Source: Barnesiella intestinihominis YIT 11860 (GTDB lineage Bacteria > Bacteroidota > Bacteroidia > Bacteroidales > Barnesiellaceae). From it: a DNA stretch of 64,000 nt. Position numbers and translations under genes: made by a program. The notes under the pieces were generated by a model. That model was not told where the DNA came from. It searched no databases and worked only from the letters and a program-made list of their open reading frames with translations. Shown here piece by piece: positions 9,579 to 19,020 of the stretch. The stretch is taken from contig NZ_JH815204.1 in NCBI RefSeq assembly GCF_000296465.1, positions 805,681-869,680 on the forward strand. Direction: 5' to 3'. Within the stretch, counting starts at the first letter, position 1, and each line of letters begins with the position of its first letter.

Positions 9579-9596
9579 TAACATAGGTTGTTTACC

Positions 9597-10067
9597 ATGC
9601 CAGAAGAAAAATCAAAAGAAACTGTAAAACAGTTGTTTATACAATTTTTAGAATCCCGGAATTTACGAAAAACCCCGGAACGGTTTGCTATATTGGAGAA
9701 AATATACACGACAACTCAACACTTCGATGTAGAAACTCTATATGAAGCTATGATCCAAAATGGATACAGAGTAAGCAAAGCCACGGTCTATAACACGATA
9801 GATCTGTTACTCGAAGCCAACTTAGTGCGCAAACACCAATTCGGGAGTAATCTGGCACAGTATGAACGAGTATATAATGCCAACCATCATCATCTCATCT
9901 GTATGAAATGTGGTAAAGTCAGGGAAGTAAAAGATTTGGATTTGATGTCCAATTTGAATACTCGCAAATTCAATAAATTCAATACATCGTACTATACCCT
10001 ATATGTCTATGGCATTTGTAGCCGATGTAGCAACAAAAACAAAAAAGATAAAATCGAAAAGAAATAA
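9597..10067 (+). CDS. fur: Fur-family metal-responsive repressor
   Basis: 156 residues from the ATG at 9597; an in-frame TTG at 9588 is less likely because it lies only about ten bases after the -7 box. An N-terminal winged-helix DNA-binding domain (RKTPERFAILEKI; SKATVYNTIDLLLEANLV) is followed by the dimerisation domain. There the sequence shows the metal ligands HHHLICMKCGK (Cys at about 102 and 105) and a second CxxC pair, ICSRCS, near 140-143 for the structural zinc. The Lys-rich tail is ordinary. purA follows 31 bases downstream. PerR or Zur function cannot be excluded from sequence alone. Confidence 0.9.
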   Translation: MPEEKSKETVKQLFIQFLESRNLRKTPERFAILEKIYTTTQHFDVETLYEAMIQNGYRVSKATVYNTIDLLLEANLVRKHQFGSNLAQYERVYNANHHHLICMKCGKVREVKDLDLMSNLNTRKFNKFNTSYYTLYVYGICSRCSNKNKKDKIEKK

Positions 10068-10098
10068 ACCGAATTAAAGTTTACATAACACTCAAATT

Positions 10099-11367
10099 AT
10101 GAAAGTCGATGTTCTCTTAGGATTGCAATGGGGCGACGAAGGTAAAGGTAAAGTCGTTGATGTATTGACACCCAATTATGATATAATCACTCGCTTTCAG
10201 GGAGGCCCCAATGCCGGCCATACACTGGAATTCAAAGGCGAAAAATATGTTTTACGCTCTATTCCTTCGGGTATTTTTCAAGGAGGGAAAATAAATATCA
10301 TCGGGAATGGCGTAGTTTTGGATCCTATTCTGTTCAAAGAAGAAGCCGAAAGTTTAGCCGAAAGCGGACACGATCTCACCCAATGCCTCTACATTTCAAA
10401 AAAAGCTCACCTGATTTTACCCACACACCGAATTCTCGATGCGGCTTATGAAGCTGCGAAAGGAAGCTCCAAAATCGGGACCACAGGAAAAGGTATCGGA
10501 CCCACCTATTCCGATAAAATCAGTAGAAACGGTGTTCGCGTAGGCGACATATTCCTCGATTTCAAAAAAATATATACCACGGCAAAAACTAAACACGAAA
10601 ATATTCTTCGCTCTCTTAATTACGATTACAACATAGACGAATTGGAACCCAAATGGTTCGAAGCTATCGAATACTTGAAAAGATTTAAAATCATTGACAG
10701 CGAACACGTTATCAATCATTACCTGAAAGAAGGAAAATCTATCCTCGCCGAAGGAGCGCAAGGAACGATGCTCGATGTCGATTTCGGTTCTTACCCGTTC
10801 GTCACGTCATCGAATACCGTATGTGCCGGGGCATGTACCGGATTGGGAGTTGCTCCTAGTAAAATCGGAGAAGTGTATGGTATATTCAAGGCCTATTGTA
10901 CCCGGGTAGGAAGCGGCCCCTTTCCAACTGAACTATTCGACGAAACCGGAAAGAAAATACGAGACCTCGGCCATGAATACGGTGCTGTGACAGGACGGGA
11001 ACGACGCTGCGGCTGGATCGATTTGGTAGCCTTGAAATACGCGATTATGATAGATGGAGTAACCAAACTAATCATGATGAAAAGCGATGTTCTCGATTCT
11101 TTCGAAACCATTAAGGCTTGTGTCGCTTATCGGATAAATGGAAAAGAAACTACTGAATTCCCCTACTCTATTGAAGAAAATATTGAACCGGTTTATGTAG
11201 AACTTCCGGGCTGGAAAACCGATATGACTAAGATTCACACAGAAAAAGAATTTCCCCAGAAGTTCAATGATTATATCGCATTTTTGGAAAAAGAATTACA
11301 AGTACCTATCCAAATTGTATCGGTGGGACCGGATCGTGAACAAACGATTATCCTCTCCAATAAATAA
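10099..11367 (+). CDS. purA: adenylosuccinate synthetase
   Basis: 422 residues, normal length. PurA joins IMP and aspartate using GTP, the first step from IMP to AMP. The GTP-binding GDEGKGK loop is at residues 12-18 (QWGDEGKGKVVD), followed by the IMP-site motif GGPNAGHTL, then GTTGKGIGPTYSDK and the switch region TGRERRCGW. It lies 31 bases after fur in the same direction, so cotranscription is likely. The DUF1015 gene follows by 24 bases. Confidence 0.97.
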   Translation: MKVDVLLGLQWGDEGKGKVVDVLTPNYDIITRFQGGPNAGHTLEFKGEKYVLRSIPSGIFQGGKINIIGNGVVLDPILFKEEAESLAESGHDLTQCLYISKKAHLILPTHRILDAAYEAAKGSSKIGTTGKGIGPTYSDKISRNGVRVGDIFLDFKKIYTTAKTKHENILRSLNYDYNIDELEPKWFEAIEYLKRFKIIDSEHVINHYLKEGKSILAEGAQGTMLDVDFGSYPFVTSSNTVCAGACTGLGVAPSKIGEVYGIFKAYCTRVGSGPFPTELFDETGKKIRDLGHEYGAVTGRERRCGWIDLVALKYAIMIDGVTKLIMMKSDVLDSFETIKACVAYRINGKETTEFPYSIEENIEPVYVELPGWKTDMTKIHTEKEFPQKFNDYIAFLEKELQVPIQIVSVGPDREQTIILSNK

Positions 11368-11391
11368 TAACTAACCTAACCTCTATCTACT

Positions 11392-12636
11392 ATGGCAAAG
11401 ATTAAACCATTCAAGGGAATACGTCCTCCGAAAGATTTCGTCGAGCAGGTGGCCTCACGACCTTATGATGTTCTCAATTCAGAAGAAGCGCGCCAAGAAG
11501 CCGATGGCAATGAAAAATCGCTCTACCATATTATTAAACCTGAGATCGATTTTGTTTCCGGTACGGACGAACATAGTCCAGAAGTTTATCAAAAAGCGGT
11601 AGAGAACTTTAATATGTTCCAAGAGAAAGGTTGGTTGGTACAAGATAACAAAGAACATTATTACATCTACGCTCAAACCATGAACGGACATACTCAATAT
11701 GGATTGGTCGTAGGTGCATGTGTCGAAGACTATATGTCGGGAGCAATTAAAAAGCACGAACTTACTCGGCGAGATAAAGAGGAAGACCGTATGAAACATG
11801 TGCGTATCAATAATGCCAACATCGAACCGGTATTCTTCGCTTATCCTGATAATACAGAACTCGCTGCAATCATCAAACAAGAAACTTCTGTTTCTCCTGA
11901 ATATGATTTTGTAGCTCCCGATGGATTCGGACACCATTTTTGGGTAATCGACAACGATAAAACAATAGCTCGAATTACAGAACTATTTGCACAAATTCCC
12001 AATTTATATATTGCTGACGGACATCACCGAACGGCTGCGGCCGCCCTAGTAGGGAATGAAAAAGCACGGCAAAATCCCAATCATCGCGGTGACGAAGAAT
12101 ACAATTACTTCTTAGCTGTCTGCTTTCCAGCATCTCAATTACAGATTATCGATTACAACCGAGTTGTAAAAGACCTGAACGGACTTACCCCTCATGAATT
12201 TCTTGAAAAACTAAAAGAAAATTTCATTGTCGAAGAAAAAGGAGTGCAAATATATAAACCGAAAAAGCTACATAATTTTTCTCTATATATAGATGGGAAA
12301 TGGTATTCCTTAACGGCAAAAGAAGGTACATACGACGATAACGATCCCATAGGAATACTCGATGTAACTATATCTTCCGACCTAATTCTCAGGGATATTT
12401 TGGGTATAAAAGATTTACGTTCGGACAAACGAATCGATTTCGTCGGAGGAATCCGGGGACTCGAAGAATTGCAACACAGAGTCGACAGCGGTGAAATGAA
12501 AATGGCTTTGGCTCTATATCCGGTATCGATGAAACAACTGATGGACATAGCGGATACGGGTAACATAATGCCACCCAAAACAACATGGTTCGAACCTAAA
12601 TTAAGATCTGGGCTGATTATTCATAAATTGGAGTGA
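11392..12636 (+). CDS. DUF1015 family protein
   Basis: 414 residues. The opening MAKIKPFKGIRPP and VASRPYDVLNSEEAR, the conserved YHIIKPE, and the central ADGHHRTAAA and FLAVCFPASQLQIIDYNRV blocks identify the DUF1015 family. No signal peptide or membrane segment is visible, so the protein should be cytoplasmic. The conserved DGHHR motif looks like a ligand or catalytic site, but the biochemical role of the family is not settled. In related genomes the gene often lies beside serine biosynthesis genes; here it follows purA by 24 bases. Confidence 0.85.
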   Translation: MAKIKPFKGIRPPKDFVEQVASRPYDVLNSEEARQEADGNEKSLYHIIKPEIDFVSGTDEHSPEVYQKAVENFNMFQEKGWLVQDNKEHYYIYAQTMNGHTQYGLVVGACVEDYMSGAIKKHELTRRDKEEDRMKHVRINNANIEPVFFAYPDNTELAAIIKQETSVSPEYDFVAPDGFGHHFWVIDNDKTIARITELFAQIPNLYIADGHHRTAAAALVGNEKARQNPNHRGDEEYNYFLAVCFPASQLQIIDYNRVVKDLNGLTPHEFLEKLKENFIVEEKGVQIYKPKKLHNFSLYIDGKWYSLTAKEGTYDDNDPIGILDVTISSDLILRDILGIKDLRSDKRIDFVGGIRGLEELQHRVDSGEMKMALALYPVSMKQLMDIADTGNIMPPKTTWFEPKLRSGLIIHKLE

Positions 12637-12660
12637 GAAGGCTGGCCTATTTCCACACTT

Positions 12661-12714
12661 AGCGGTTCTTTGATATAATATTATTTAACAAAGAACTGCT
12701 ATATTATTTTTTAT
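12661..12714 (+). terminator. probable terminator after the DUF1015 gene
   Basis: A 12-bp stem with one G-T pair (12661-12672 with 12689-12700) and a 16-base AT-rich loop leads into ATATTATTTTTTAT. The long loop makes it weaker than the other terminators in the window. Confidence 0.6.
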
Positions 12715-12783
12715 CTCATGCAGCAAAAAAGGGTTTGATTACATCTATTTAATGTAGAAGTAACTCAGGCCGAGTAAATCGGT

Positions 12784-13311
12784 ATGAATGAAAAAGAGCT
12801 GATAGAAGCTTGTAAAAACAACGACGTTCGAGCGCAGAAGTTACTTTACGAAACTTTTGCTCGCAAAATGATGTCAGTGTGTTTGCGTTATGCCGATAAT
12901 CGAGAAATGGCAGAAGACTTTTTGCAAGACGGATTTATCAAAGTTTTTTCTTCCATACGGAGTTACAGTTACGAAGGTTCTTTTGAAGGATGGATGCGGC
13001 GTATTTTTGTCAATACGGCATTAGAGGCTTTACGCAAAAACGATCTGTTAAGAAACGGAGTCGAGTTAAATGCGTTAGAACCACAGCAAGAGGCCGACTA
13101 CTCTGCCGTAGAAAAAATCTCGGCCGATGAATTGATGGAACTCATCGCGCAACTACCTCCGGGCTTTCGGACGGTTTTCAATATGTTTGCTATCGAAGGC
13201 TATTCACATAGAGAAATAGCCGAGACTTTAAACATCAATGAAAGTACTTCGAGATCGCAGTATACACGGGCAAAAAGATTGCTGCAAAAATGGATTAAAG
13301 AATTAAAGTAA
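12784..13311 (+). CDS. ECF-type sigma-70 factor
   Basis: 175 residues, typical for an ECF sigma factor with only regions 2 and 4. Region 2 includes MAEDFLQDGFIKVFSSIRSYSYEGSF and the WMRRIFVNTALEALR helix. Region 4 includes LPPGFRTVFNMFAIEGYSHREIAETLNINEST, the -35-binding helix-turn-helix. The gene leads a three-gene set with a single-pass regulator/barrel protein 24 bases downstream and a NigD-like lipoprotein, so it probably controls envelope genes and is itself restrained by the second protein. Confidence 0.93.
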   Translation: MNEKELIEACKNNDVRAQKLLYETFARKMMSVCLRYADNREMAEDFLQDGFIKVFSSIRSYSYEGSFEGWMRRIFVNTALEALRKNDLLRNGVELNALEPQQEADYSAVEKISADELMELIAQLPPGFRTVFNMFAIEGYSHREIAETLNINESTSRSQYTRAKRLLQKWIKELK

Positions 13312-13335
13312 ACAGGTATTGATAACAATCTATTA

Positions 13336-14532
13336 ATGATAGACGATCAGAATTTCGAAAAAGCAATACGCACCAAACTGGTACAACATGAATCCGATGT
13401 TCCGGATGCCATGTGGTCGGGTATTGAGTCGAGATTGCTTAAAAGAGTACCCAATAAAGTACCCCTCTATCGTCGTATCATGTGGTATTCGGCCGCTGCA
13501 ATCGTTATGGGTGTTATCGTTACGGTGGCTTTATGGCAATATCCGGATAAAGAAATATCCGCACCTCTCGCTGTTAATGAGGATTACACAGCTCCCACAA
13601 TAACACAACCTTCTATTTCAAATCTTCATTCAAGTATTGAATCTCCTTCGGTAGAGACACCCAAATTTTTACCGGTTTCATCGCCTCAGTCTCAGAGTCA
13701 AACAAAGCAAGAAACTCAAACTGACTCAAAAATTGAAATCGTCGAAACGAATAAAATGAATGAATCTCAAGTAGAAAACAGATCTAACAATACGAAATCA
13801 GAACAATACGATTCACAATCCTATCGGAAAAAGTTAGAAGATTTCGAAAATGACGGCAAAAAACTGAAAGAGGCCGATCTTGCAATTACCGAATCGATGA
13901 AAAAGGGTAAAAGCAATGGGCTAAAATTCGGACTTATGGCATCCAATGCGACCTCTGGAAACAGTAAGAATCCGGCAAAAGCTATTCGCACGAGAAATCC
14001 GCTAATGATGATGTCGGCAAGAAGGAATCCAGTTTATGAATTTGACCACAAGATGCCATTATCTGTGGGAGCCACAGTTTCCAAAAGTTTGGCAAAAAAT
14101 TGGGAGTTAGAATCAGGTATAATATACACTTATTTATACTCCAAATATCATTCAACCAACGGAAACGGTAGTCAAGAATTACATTATTTAGGTATTCCCA
14201 TAGATATTATATATCGATTTGCCCGAGTGAAACGAGCATCTTTTTATGCTTCTGCGGGAGGAAAGGTTGATTTTTACCTTACCGGACAACAGAAAGACGA
14301 AGGACACGACGAAGGAATTTCCGGGTCTGGGTATAAAAAGCTCGAACATGAAAATGTACAATTCTCTGTACAGGCCAAATTGGGAGCGGCTCTCACACTG
14401 TATAAGCAAACGGAACTTTATTTGGAGCCCCATATCGCATATTATATCGAGAATAATTCGAGTATACACAATATATGGAAAGATAAACCTTTCAACTTTG
14501 GATTAACGTTGGGAATAAGAACTGGCTTTTAA
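13336..14532 (+). CDS. anti-sigma-like single-pass protein fused to a predicted outer-membrane barrel domain
   Basis: 398 residues. Residues 1-45 are cytoplasmic in style (NFEKAIRTKLVQHESDVPDAMW), as in Bacteroidetes anti-sigma partners. One membrane helix lies at about residues 50-68 (MWYSAAAIVMGVIVTVALW). Residues 75-210 are a low-complexity Ser/Thr/Gln/Lys linker. The C-terminal 170 residues have the alternating pattern of a small PorT/OmpW-type barrel, ending in the aromatic strand NFGLTLGIRTGF. The gene follows the ECF sigma factor by 24 bases. Such a protein could span both membranes, but the topology is inferred. No RseA-like name can be assigned. Confidence 0.75.
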   Translation: MIDDQNFEKAIRTKLVQHESDVPDAMWSGIESRLLKRVPNKVPLYRRIMWYSAAAIVMGVIVTVALWQYPDKEISAPLAVNEDYTAPTITQPSISNLHSSIESPSVETPKFLPVSSPQSQSQTKQETQTDSKIEIVETNKMNESQVENRSNNTKSEQYDSQSYRKKLEDFENDGKKLKEADLAITESMKKGKSNGLKFGLMASNATSGNSKNPAKAIRTRNPLMMMSARRNPVYEFDHKMPLSVGATVSKSLAKNWELESGIIYTYLYSKYHSTNGNGSQELHYLGIPIDIIYRFARVKRASFYASAGGKVDFYLTGQQKDEGHDEGISGSGYKKLEHENVQFSVQAKLGAALTLYKQTELYLEPHIAYYIENNSSIHNIWKDKPFNFGLTLGIRTGF

Positions 14533-14567
14533 ACGAACAACATTTATAAACTAAGAACAAAAAAATA

Positions 14568-15296
14568 ATGAACACATTGAAACTTGTATCTATTCTAATT
14601 TTGCTCTGTGGCGTTTTATCATTTTCCGGCTGTTTAGGCGACGGCGGAAATACCTTATCTGTATACTCTACGGGCAGTATCTATAAAACTTCGACAGGAA
14701 CTTCCTATATGTTTATAGACCGAGCCGGTATATCTGCGACAAGCGCAGAATTACAAGGTGAAAGGTTAGAAGTAGGCGACAGAATATTAGCTACCACGAC
14801 CATCGATTTCGATAATCAGGGAACCCAATTGGCGCAAGGTATATACAATGCCACGATTGCAGGGGTACATAAATTCGATTGTAAAAACTATACATTCGAC
14901 AATTCTATATCCTCTTTCGCTAGTGACACATTGCCCACACTATATGGTGTAGAACCTTTCCTAAGCTATCGCAAAGACGACACGATATTGACTTTTGCAT
15001 ATGTCAAACATGATGTAGAAAATGGTGACCCGAGTTCTTTGAAGCTAGTCCAACCTAAATTATACAATCCAGAAGCTAAAACAGATACACTCTTTCTCAT
15101 ATATGAAAAAGGGAATATCAAAGATAGCAAAAGCTCGGACTATATTTCTTTCAAATTACCTCAATATCCGAGTGACACAGATATTAACGTCGTTGTAAGA
15201 TACAATGCCGAAAGTTCCAATTTATCGACCAATAACGGCGACGGAACCAGTAAACTATTTTCTATAACATATAACAGACCTTCGACACTAAACTAA
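14568..15296 (+). CDS. NigD-like lipoprotein
   Basis: 242 residues. The signal peptide ends in lipobox FSGC (Cys near residue 22). The mature part starts with a Ser/Thr-rich strand pattern (STGSIYKTSTGTSYMFIDRAG) and a GERLEVGDRILATTTIDF segment typical of NigD-like proteins, which have an N-terminal OB-like and a C-terminal beta domain. Molecular function is not established for this family. The gene closes the ECF operon, 35 bases after the barrel-fusion gene, and is followed by a hairpin at 15339. Confidence 0.65.
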   Translation: MNTLKLVSILILLCGVLSFSGCLGDGGNTLSVYSTGSIYKTSTGTSYMFIDRAGISATSAELQGERLEVGDRILATTTIDFDNQGTQLAQGIYNATIAGVHKFDCKNYTFDNSISSFASDTLPTLYGVEPFLSYRKDDTILTFAYVKHDVENGDPSSLKLVQPKLYNPEAKTDTLFLIYEKGNIKDSKSSDYISFKLPQYPSDTDINVVVRYNAESSNLSTNNGDGTSKLFSITYNRPSTLN

Positions 15297-15338
15297 TTCT
15301 ATAAAGAACTTTTATTTTTGATGTTTATAATTTCAGAC

Positions 15339-15369
15339 GGGGTGTCCGTGAGGATACCTCTTTCTTTTT
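15339..15369 (+). terminator. terminator of the ECF operon
   Basis: A 9-bp stem with two G-T pairs (15339-15347 with 15352-15360) and loop GTGA leads into TTTCTTTTT. Confidence 0.75.
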
Positions 15370-15403
15370 ATAAAAATGGAAGCATTTCTATCGATTTCAC
15401 CCA

Positions 15404-15434
15404 TTGCAATAATTACAAAATAATACTATCTTTG
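15404..15434 (+). promoter_or_regulatory. promoter of the CE2-type esterase gene
   Basis: TTG (15404-15406), a 20-base spacer and TATCTTTG (15427-15434) match the Bacteroidetes housekeeping promoter. The ATG is 26 bases further on. Confidence 0.65.
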
Positions 15435-15460
15435 TCTCCTTATAATACTCATAAAAAACG

Positions 15461-16561
15461 ATGAAAAAACTTTTTTTCTTTGCTATCGCCCTGCTATGGA
15501 CAGGGTTCAGCTCTTTCTCGAAAACTCTTTCTTTGCAAGGAGAGTTTATAAATCCCTCGCACCGATATATTCAATACATAGGCCGTATTAGTCATAAAAC
15601 TCCGGATGCTATTCGTTTCAATTATCCCGGAGTTCAAATACGGGCTTCATTCCGGGGTACATCTCTAAAAATGTATGCCAAGCCCATGAGTGGATTTTTT
15701 ATGGTAAAGATCGACAACGCTGCCCCTTTCAAAATTTCATTCAATTCCCCCTCCGACTCGATCGTTACCCTTGCCACAGCACTAAACGATACGGTTCATA
15801 CTGCGACTATCATGAATGTAATAGAGGCTTTCCATCGTCAACCGGAATTCAAAGGCTTTTTGCTTGACAAAGGGAAAAACTTGGTATCCCCGCCAAACCT
15901 TCCACAACGCAAAATAGAATTTATCGGTAATTCCATCACATGTGGATATGGAATAGAGAGTGTTGAAGCCTCCGATCCCTTTACCGAAGAAACGGAAAAT
16001 CACTATTACACCTACGCTGCAATCACTGCCCGAAACCTCCATGCCCAACATTTTGTGATAGCTCGCAGTGGAATAGGTATCTACCGAAATTATAACGGGC
16101 CACGTGAAGGCAGTCCAGATTGTATGCCTGCCATGTATAATCAAACTCTTTTCAATGATTCCTCCGAAATTTGGGACTTCTCCCGATATATCCCAGACGT
16201 CGTATGCATAAACCTCGGTACAAACGATACCAGCACGCCCGGTTATGATACGGATCGTTTGTATAATGCCTATCTCGCTTTCCATAAAACAGTACGCAAT
16301 AATTATCCAAAAGCCAAAATCGTGTGGCTTACAGGCTGTATGCTTCATGGTGAGTCGTTGTCTTTGGTTAAAAATACGCTCGACCGACTCTCCGATACAC
16401 TTCACAAAGCCGGAGACCTCGAAGTATATCGTTTCGATATGACTCCCCAAACCGGAGAATTAGGATACGGAGCAAGTTGGCATCCCAGCCTTTTACAACA
16501 ACAACGAATGGCTGACGAACTGACTCCATTTCTCCGTAAGTTAATGAGCTGGACAGATTAA
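15461..16561 (+). CDS. secreted SGNH/GDSL-type carbohydrate esterase, CE2-like
   Basis: 366 residues with a signal peptide (MKKLFFFAIALLWTGFSSFS). An N-terminal beta-sandwich (about residues 25-135, including YPGVQIRASFRGTSLKM) precedes an SGNH hydrolase domain. The nucleophile block is IEFIGNSITCGYGIES (Ser about residue 158), the oxyanion motif is NLGTNDTS, and the catalytic Asp/His site is ASWHPS near the C-terminus. This two-domain order is that of CE2 acetyl-esterases, which remove O-acetyl groups from plant polysaccharides. It is monocistronic, with its own promoter and a bidirectional terminator. Confidence 0.85.
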   Translation: MKKLFFFAIALLWTGFSSFSKTLSLQGEFINPSHRYIQYIGRISHKTPDAIRFNYPGVQIRASFRGTSLKMYAKPMSGFFMVKIDNAAPFKISFNSPSDSIVTLATALNDTVHTATIMNVIEAFHRQPEFKGFLLDKGKNLVSPPNLPQRKIEFIGNSITCGYGIESVEASDPFTEETENHYYTYAAITARNLHAQHFVIARSGIGIYRNYNGPREGSPDCMPAMYNQTLFNDSSEIWDFSRYIPDVVCINLGTNDTSTPGYDTDRLYNAYLAFHKTVRNNYPKAKIVWLTGCMLHGESLSLVKNTLDRLSDTLHKAGDLEVYRFDMTPQTGELGYGASWHPSLLQQQRMADELTPFLRKLMSWTD

Positions 16562-16650
16562 CCATCTTCAACAAAAAACATTACGGAAGGCGGACTCAAA
16601 ATAAAACGGATCTATTTTGAGCCAAGCTATATTCTGTAAAAGTCAAATAT

Positions 16651-16690
16651 AAAAAAGCCCAGAAAGACCTCAATCTTTCTGGGCTTTTTT
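16651..16690. terminator. bidirectional terminator between the esterase and fcl
   Basis: A perfect 17-bp stem (16651-16667 with 16674-16690) has A6 at one end and T6 at the other. It serves both convergent transcripts. Confidence 0.92.
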
Positions 16691-16710
16691 ATATGTTGGG
16701 TAGAACTATC

Positions 16711-17799
16711 TTAACGAAACAAGTCCGTGTGGTCTGCAATATACCAATCGTACATCTTTTGTACCCCCTCCTCTATCTCGATTTTATGATGCCACCCCAA
16801 AGCATGTAGTTTGGAAACATCGGTCAATTTACGCATGGTCCCGTCCGGTTTATCGGCATTGAACCGAATCTCTCCTTCATAACCGACAACTTCCCGTATC
16901 CGGTGAGCCAAAGCAGCTATGGTTATTTCTTTACCTGTTCCGATATTGATATGGCAATTCCTTACTTCCGGGTTATCACCTTTCACATCAGAGAAATCGA
17001 CATGTTCGAGAATATATACCGAAGCATCGGCCATCTCCTCGCTCCACAAAAACTCACGTAACGGTTTCCCGGTCCCCCACAATTCCACATAATCGGGATA
17101 AATACCATACTTACTCAACACCGTGAGAATAGCTCCTGTCGTGGCGGTTCCGTCGATACCCTCCACTGGCCGCAACGATAAATCTTTACGAACAGCGCCC
17201 CAATCGTCCATCATTAAACATTTTCCCAAATGTATTTTACGAATCATAGCAGGCAACACATGGCTTCGCTCCAAATGGAAATTATCGTTAGGACCATAGA
17301 GGTTAGTAGGCATTACAGCAATATAGTTGGTTCCATATTGCAAATTAAAACTTTCACACATTTTCAAACCGGCAATCTTGGCAATCGCATACGGCTCGTT
17401 CGTATATTCCAACGGAGAAGTTAACAATGCATCCTCTTTCATCGGCTGTCGAGCATCACGCGGATAAATGCAAGTACTGCCCAAGAACAACAATTTCTTT
17501 ACTCCATGTCTGAAACTTTCACCGATGACATTCTGCTGTATTTGCAAGTTTTGATAGATAAAATCTGCCCGATAGATACTGTTTGCCATAATCCCCCCAA
17601 CATGAGCGGCCGCCAAAATCACATACTCCGGCTGCTCTTCGTCAAAGAATCTCTTCACAGCAACCCCGTCGAGCAAATCCAATTCTTTATGAGAACGACC
17701 TATCAAATGGGTGTAACCCTTTTCCTGCAAATTCTTCCAAATAGCCGATCCCACCAATCCATGATGCCCGGCTACATATATTTTGGCACTCTTTTCCAT
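16711..17799 (-). CDS. fcl: GDP-L-fucose synthase
   Basis: 362 residues from the ATG at 17799; an in-frame TTG at 17823 would overlap gmd and adds only an odd basic tail. The enzyme epimerises and reduces GDP-4-keto-6-deoxy-mannose to GDP-L-fucose with NADPH. It is a short-chain reductase with the nucleotide motif GHHGLVGSAIW, the block FLGSTCIYP, the catalytic YAIAK (YxxxK) and the family segment TNLYGPNDNFHLERSHVLPA. The product feeds fucosyl residues into surface polysaccharide. It follows gmd by 13 bases as the last gene of the minus-strand locus. Confidence 0.95.
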   Translation of the reverse strand: MEKSAKIYVAGHHGLVGSAIWKNLQEKGYTHLIGRSHKELDLLDGVAVKRFFDEEQPEYVILAAAHVGGIMANSIYRADFIYQNLQIQQNVIGESFRHGVKKLLFLGSTCIYPRDARQPMKEDALLTSPLEYTNEPYAIAKIAGLKMCESFNLQYGTNYIAVMPTNLYGPNDNFHLERSHVLPAMIRKIHLGKCLMMDDWGAVRKDLSLRPVEGIDGTATTGAILTVLSKYGIYPDYVELWGTGKPLREFLWSEEMADASVYILEHVDFSDVKGDNPEVRNCHINIGTGKEITIAALAHRIREVVGYEGEIRFNADKPDGTMRKLTDVSKLHALGWHHKIEIEEGVQKMYDWYIADHTDLFR

Positions 17800-17812
17800 A
17801 CCGACTCTTTTC

Positions 17813-18901
17813 TTATTTAACAATACCCTTTTCCAGATATTCAGCCAAGTTCATGCGAATCTCGTCTCCGGCTCTCTCGACCGCCACTTTCGCCATGTCG
17901 GCATCGACCATAATCTTCACCAATTCTTCAAAAGAGGTCTTCATGGGATTCCACCCCAACTCTTTCTTTGCTTTCGTCGGGTCACCCCACAAATTCACCA
18001 CATCGGTAGGACGATAAAAATCAGGAGAAACCTCGACAACGACCTTCCCGGTCGCCCGGTCTATACCCTTCTCATTCTCCCCTTCGCCTACGAAATCCAA
18101 TTCTATACCGACATGATGGAATGCCAACTGACAAAACTCCCGTACCGAATGCTGTACACCGGTGGCAATCACAAAATCCTCGGGTTTATCATTCTGTAAA
18201 ATAAGCCACATGCACTCTACATAATCCTTGGCATATCCCCAATCTCGCAACGACGAAAGATTTCCCAAATAGAGCTTCTCTTGTTTCCCTTGTGCAATAC
18301 GAGCGGCGGCCAATGTAATCTTACGAGTCACAAAAGTCTCCCCTCGACGTTCCGATTCATGGTTAAACAAGATACCCGAACAGCAGAACATATTATAAGC
18401 CTCACGATACTCTTTGACAATCCAAAATCCATAGAGCTTAGCCACTGCATAAGGGCTGTATGGGTGGAATGGAGTCTGTTCGTTTTGCGGAACTTGTTCT
18501 ACCTTACCATACAACTCCGATGTCGAAGCCTGATAAATGCGACAAGTTTCGGCCAAACCACATTGGCGGACGGCTTCAAGAATGCGAAGCACACCGGTGG
18601 CATCTACATCGGCTGTAAATTCCGGGGCATCGAATGACACTTGTACATGGCTTTGAGCTGCCAAATTATATATTTCATCGGGTCTTACTTTCCCGACCAC
18701 CTGAATCAGACTCATCGAGTCTCCTAAATCGGCATAATGCAAATGGAAATGAGGCAAACCTTCCAAATGGGCTATACGTTCACGATAGTCTACCGAAGAC
18801 CGGCGAATCGTTCCGTGCACTTCATATCCCTTTTCCAATAAAAATTCTGCAAGAAATGACCCATCTTGCCCGGTAATACCGGTAATTAGCGCTGTTTTCA
18901 T
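17813..18901 (-). CDS. gmd: GDP-mannose 4,6-dehydratase
   Basis: 362 residues. The protein starts directly with the dinucleotide fold [19 protein letters not shown]; the catalytic YAVAK sits inside [16 protein letters not shown], and [17 protein letters not shown] is a Gmd signature. It converts GDP-mannose to GDP-4-keto-6-deoxy-mannose, the substrate of the next gene, fcl. Together they supply GDP-L-fucose. The upstream 450 bases carry a MITE-like element and repeats, and no consensus promoter is evident, so expression may be separate from or read through from the polysaccharide genes. Confidence 0.95.
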   Translation of the reverse strand: MKTALITGITGQDGSFLAEFLLEKGYEVHGTIRRSSVDYRERIAHLEGLPHFHLHYADLGDSMSLIQVVGKVRPDEIYNLAAQSHVQVSFDAPEFTADVDATGVLRILEAVRQCGLAETCRIYQASTSELYGKVEQVPQNEQTPFHPYSPYAVAKLYGFWIVKEYREAYNMFCCSGILFNHESERRGETFVTRKITLAAARIAQGKQEKLYLGNLSSLRDWGYAKDYVECMWLILQNDKPEDFVIATGVQHSVREFCQLAFHHVGIELDFVGEGENEKGIDRATGKVVVEVSPDFYRPTDVVNLWGDPTKAKKELGWNPMKTSFEELVKIMVDADMAKVAVERAGDEIRMNLAEYLEKGIVK

Positions 18902-19020
18902 AACTGTATTTATTCGCTTTTATTGATTATTTCATCTATTTATAATGTCATCATAAAAATATAGCCGAATGCAAAAAACGAGCTTATTCGAGTTCCTTAC
19001 CGAAGCAATTCCTTCATTTT

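Noticed and set aside
15782-16450. 222-codon minus-strand frame opposite the CE2-type esterase
   Set aside because: Antisense shadow of a gene with clear SGNH motifs; no recognisable domain.
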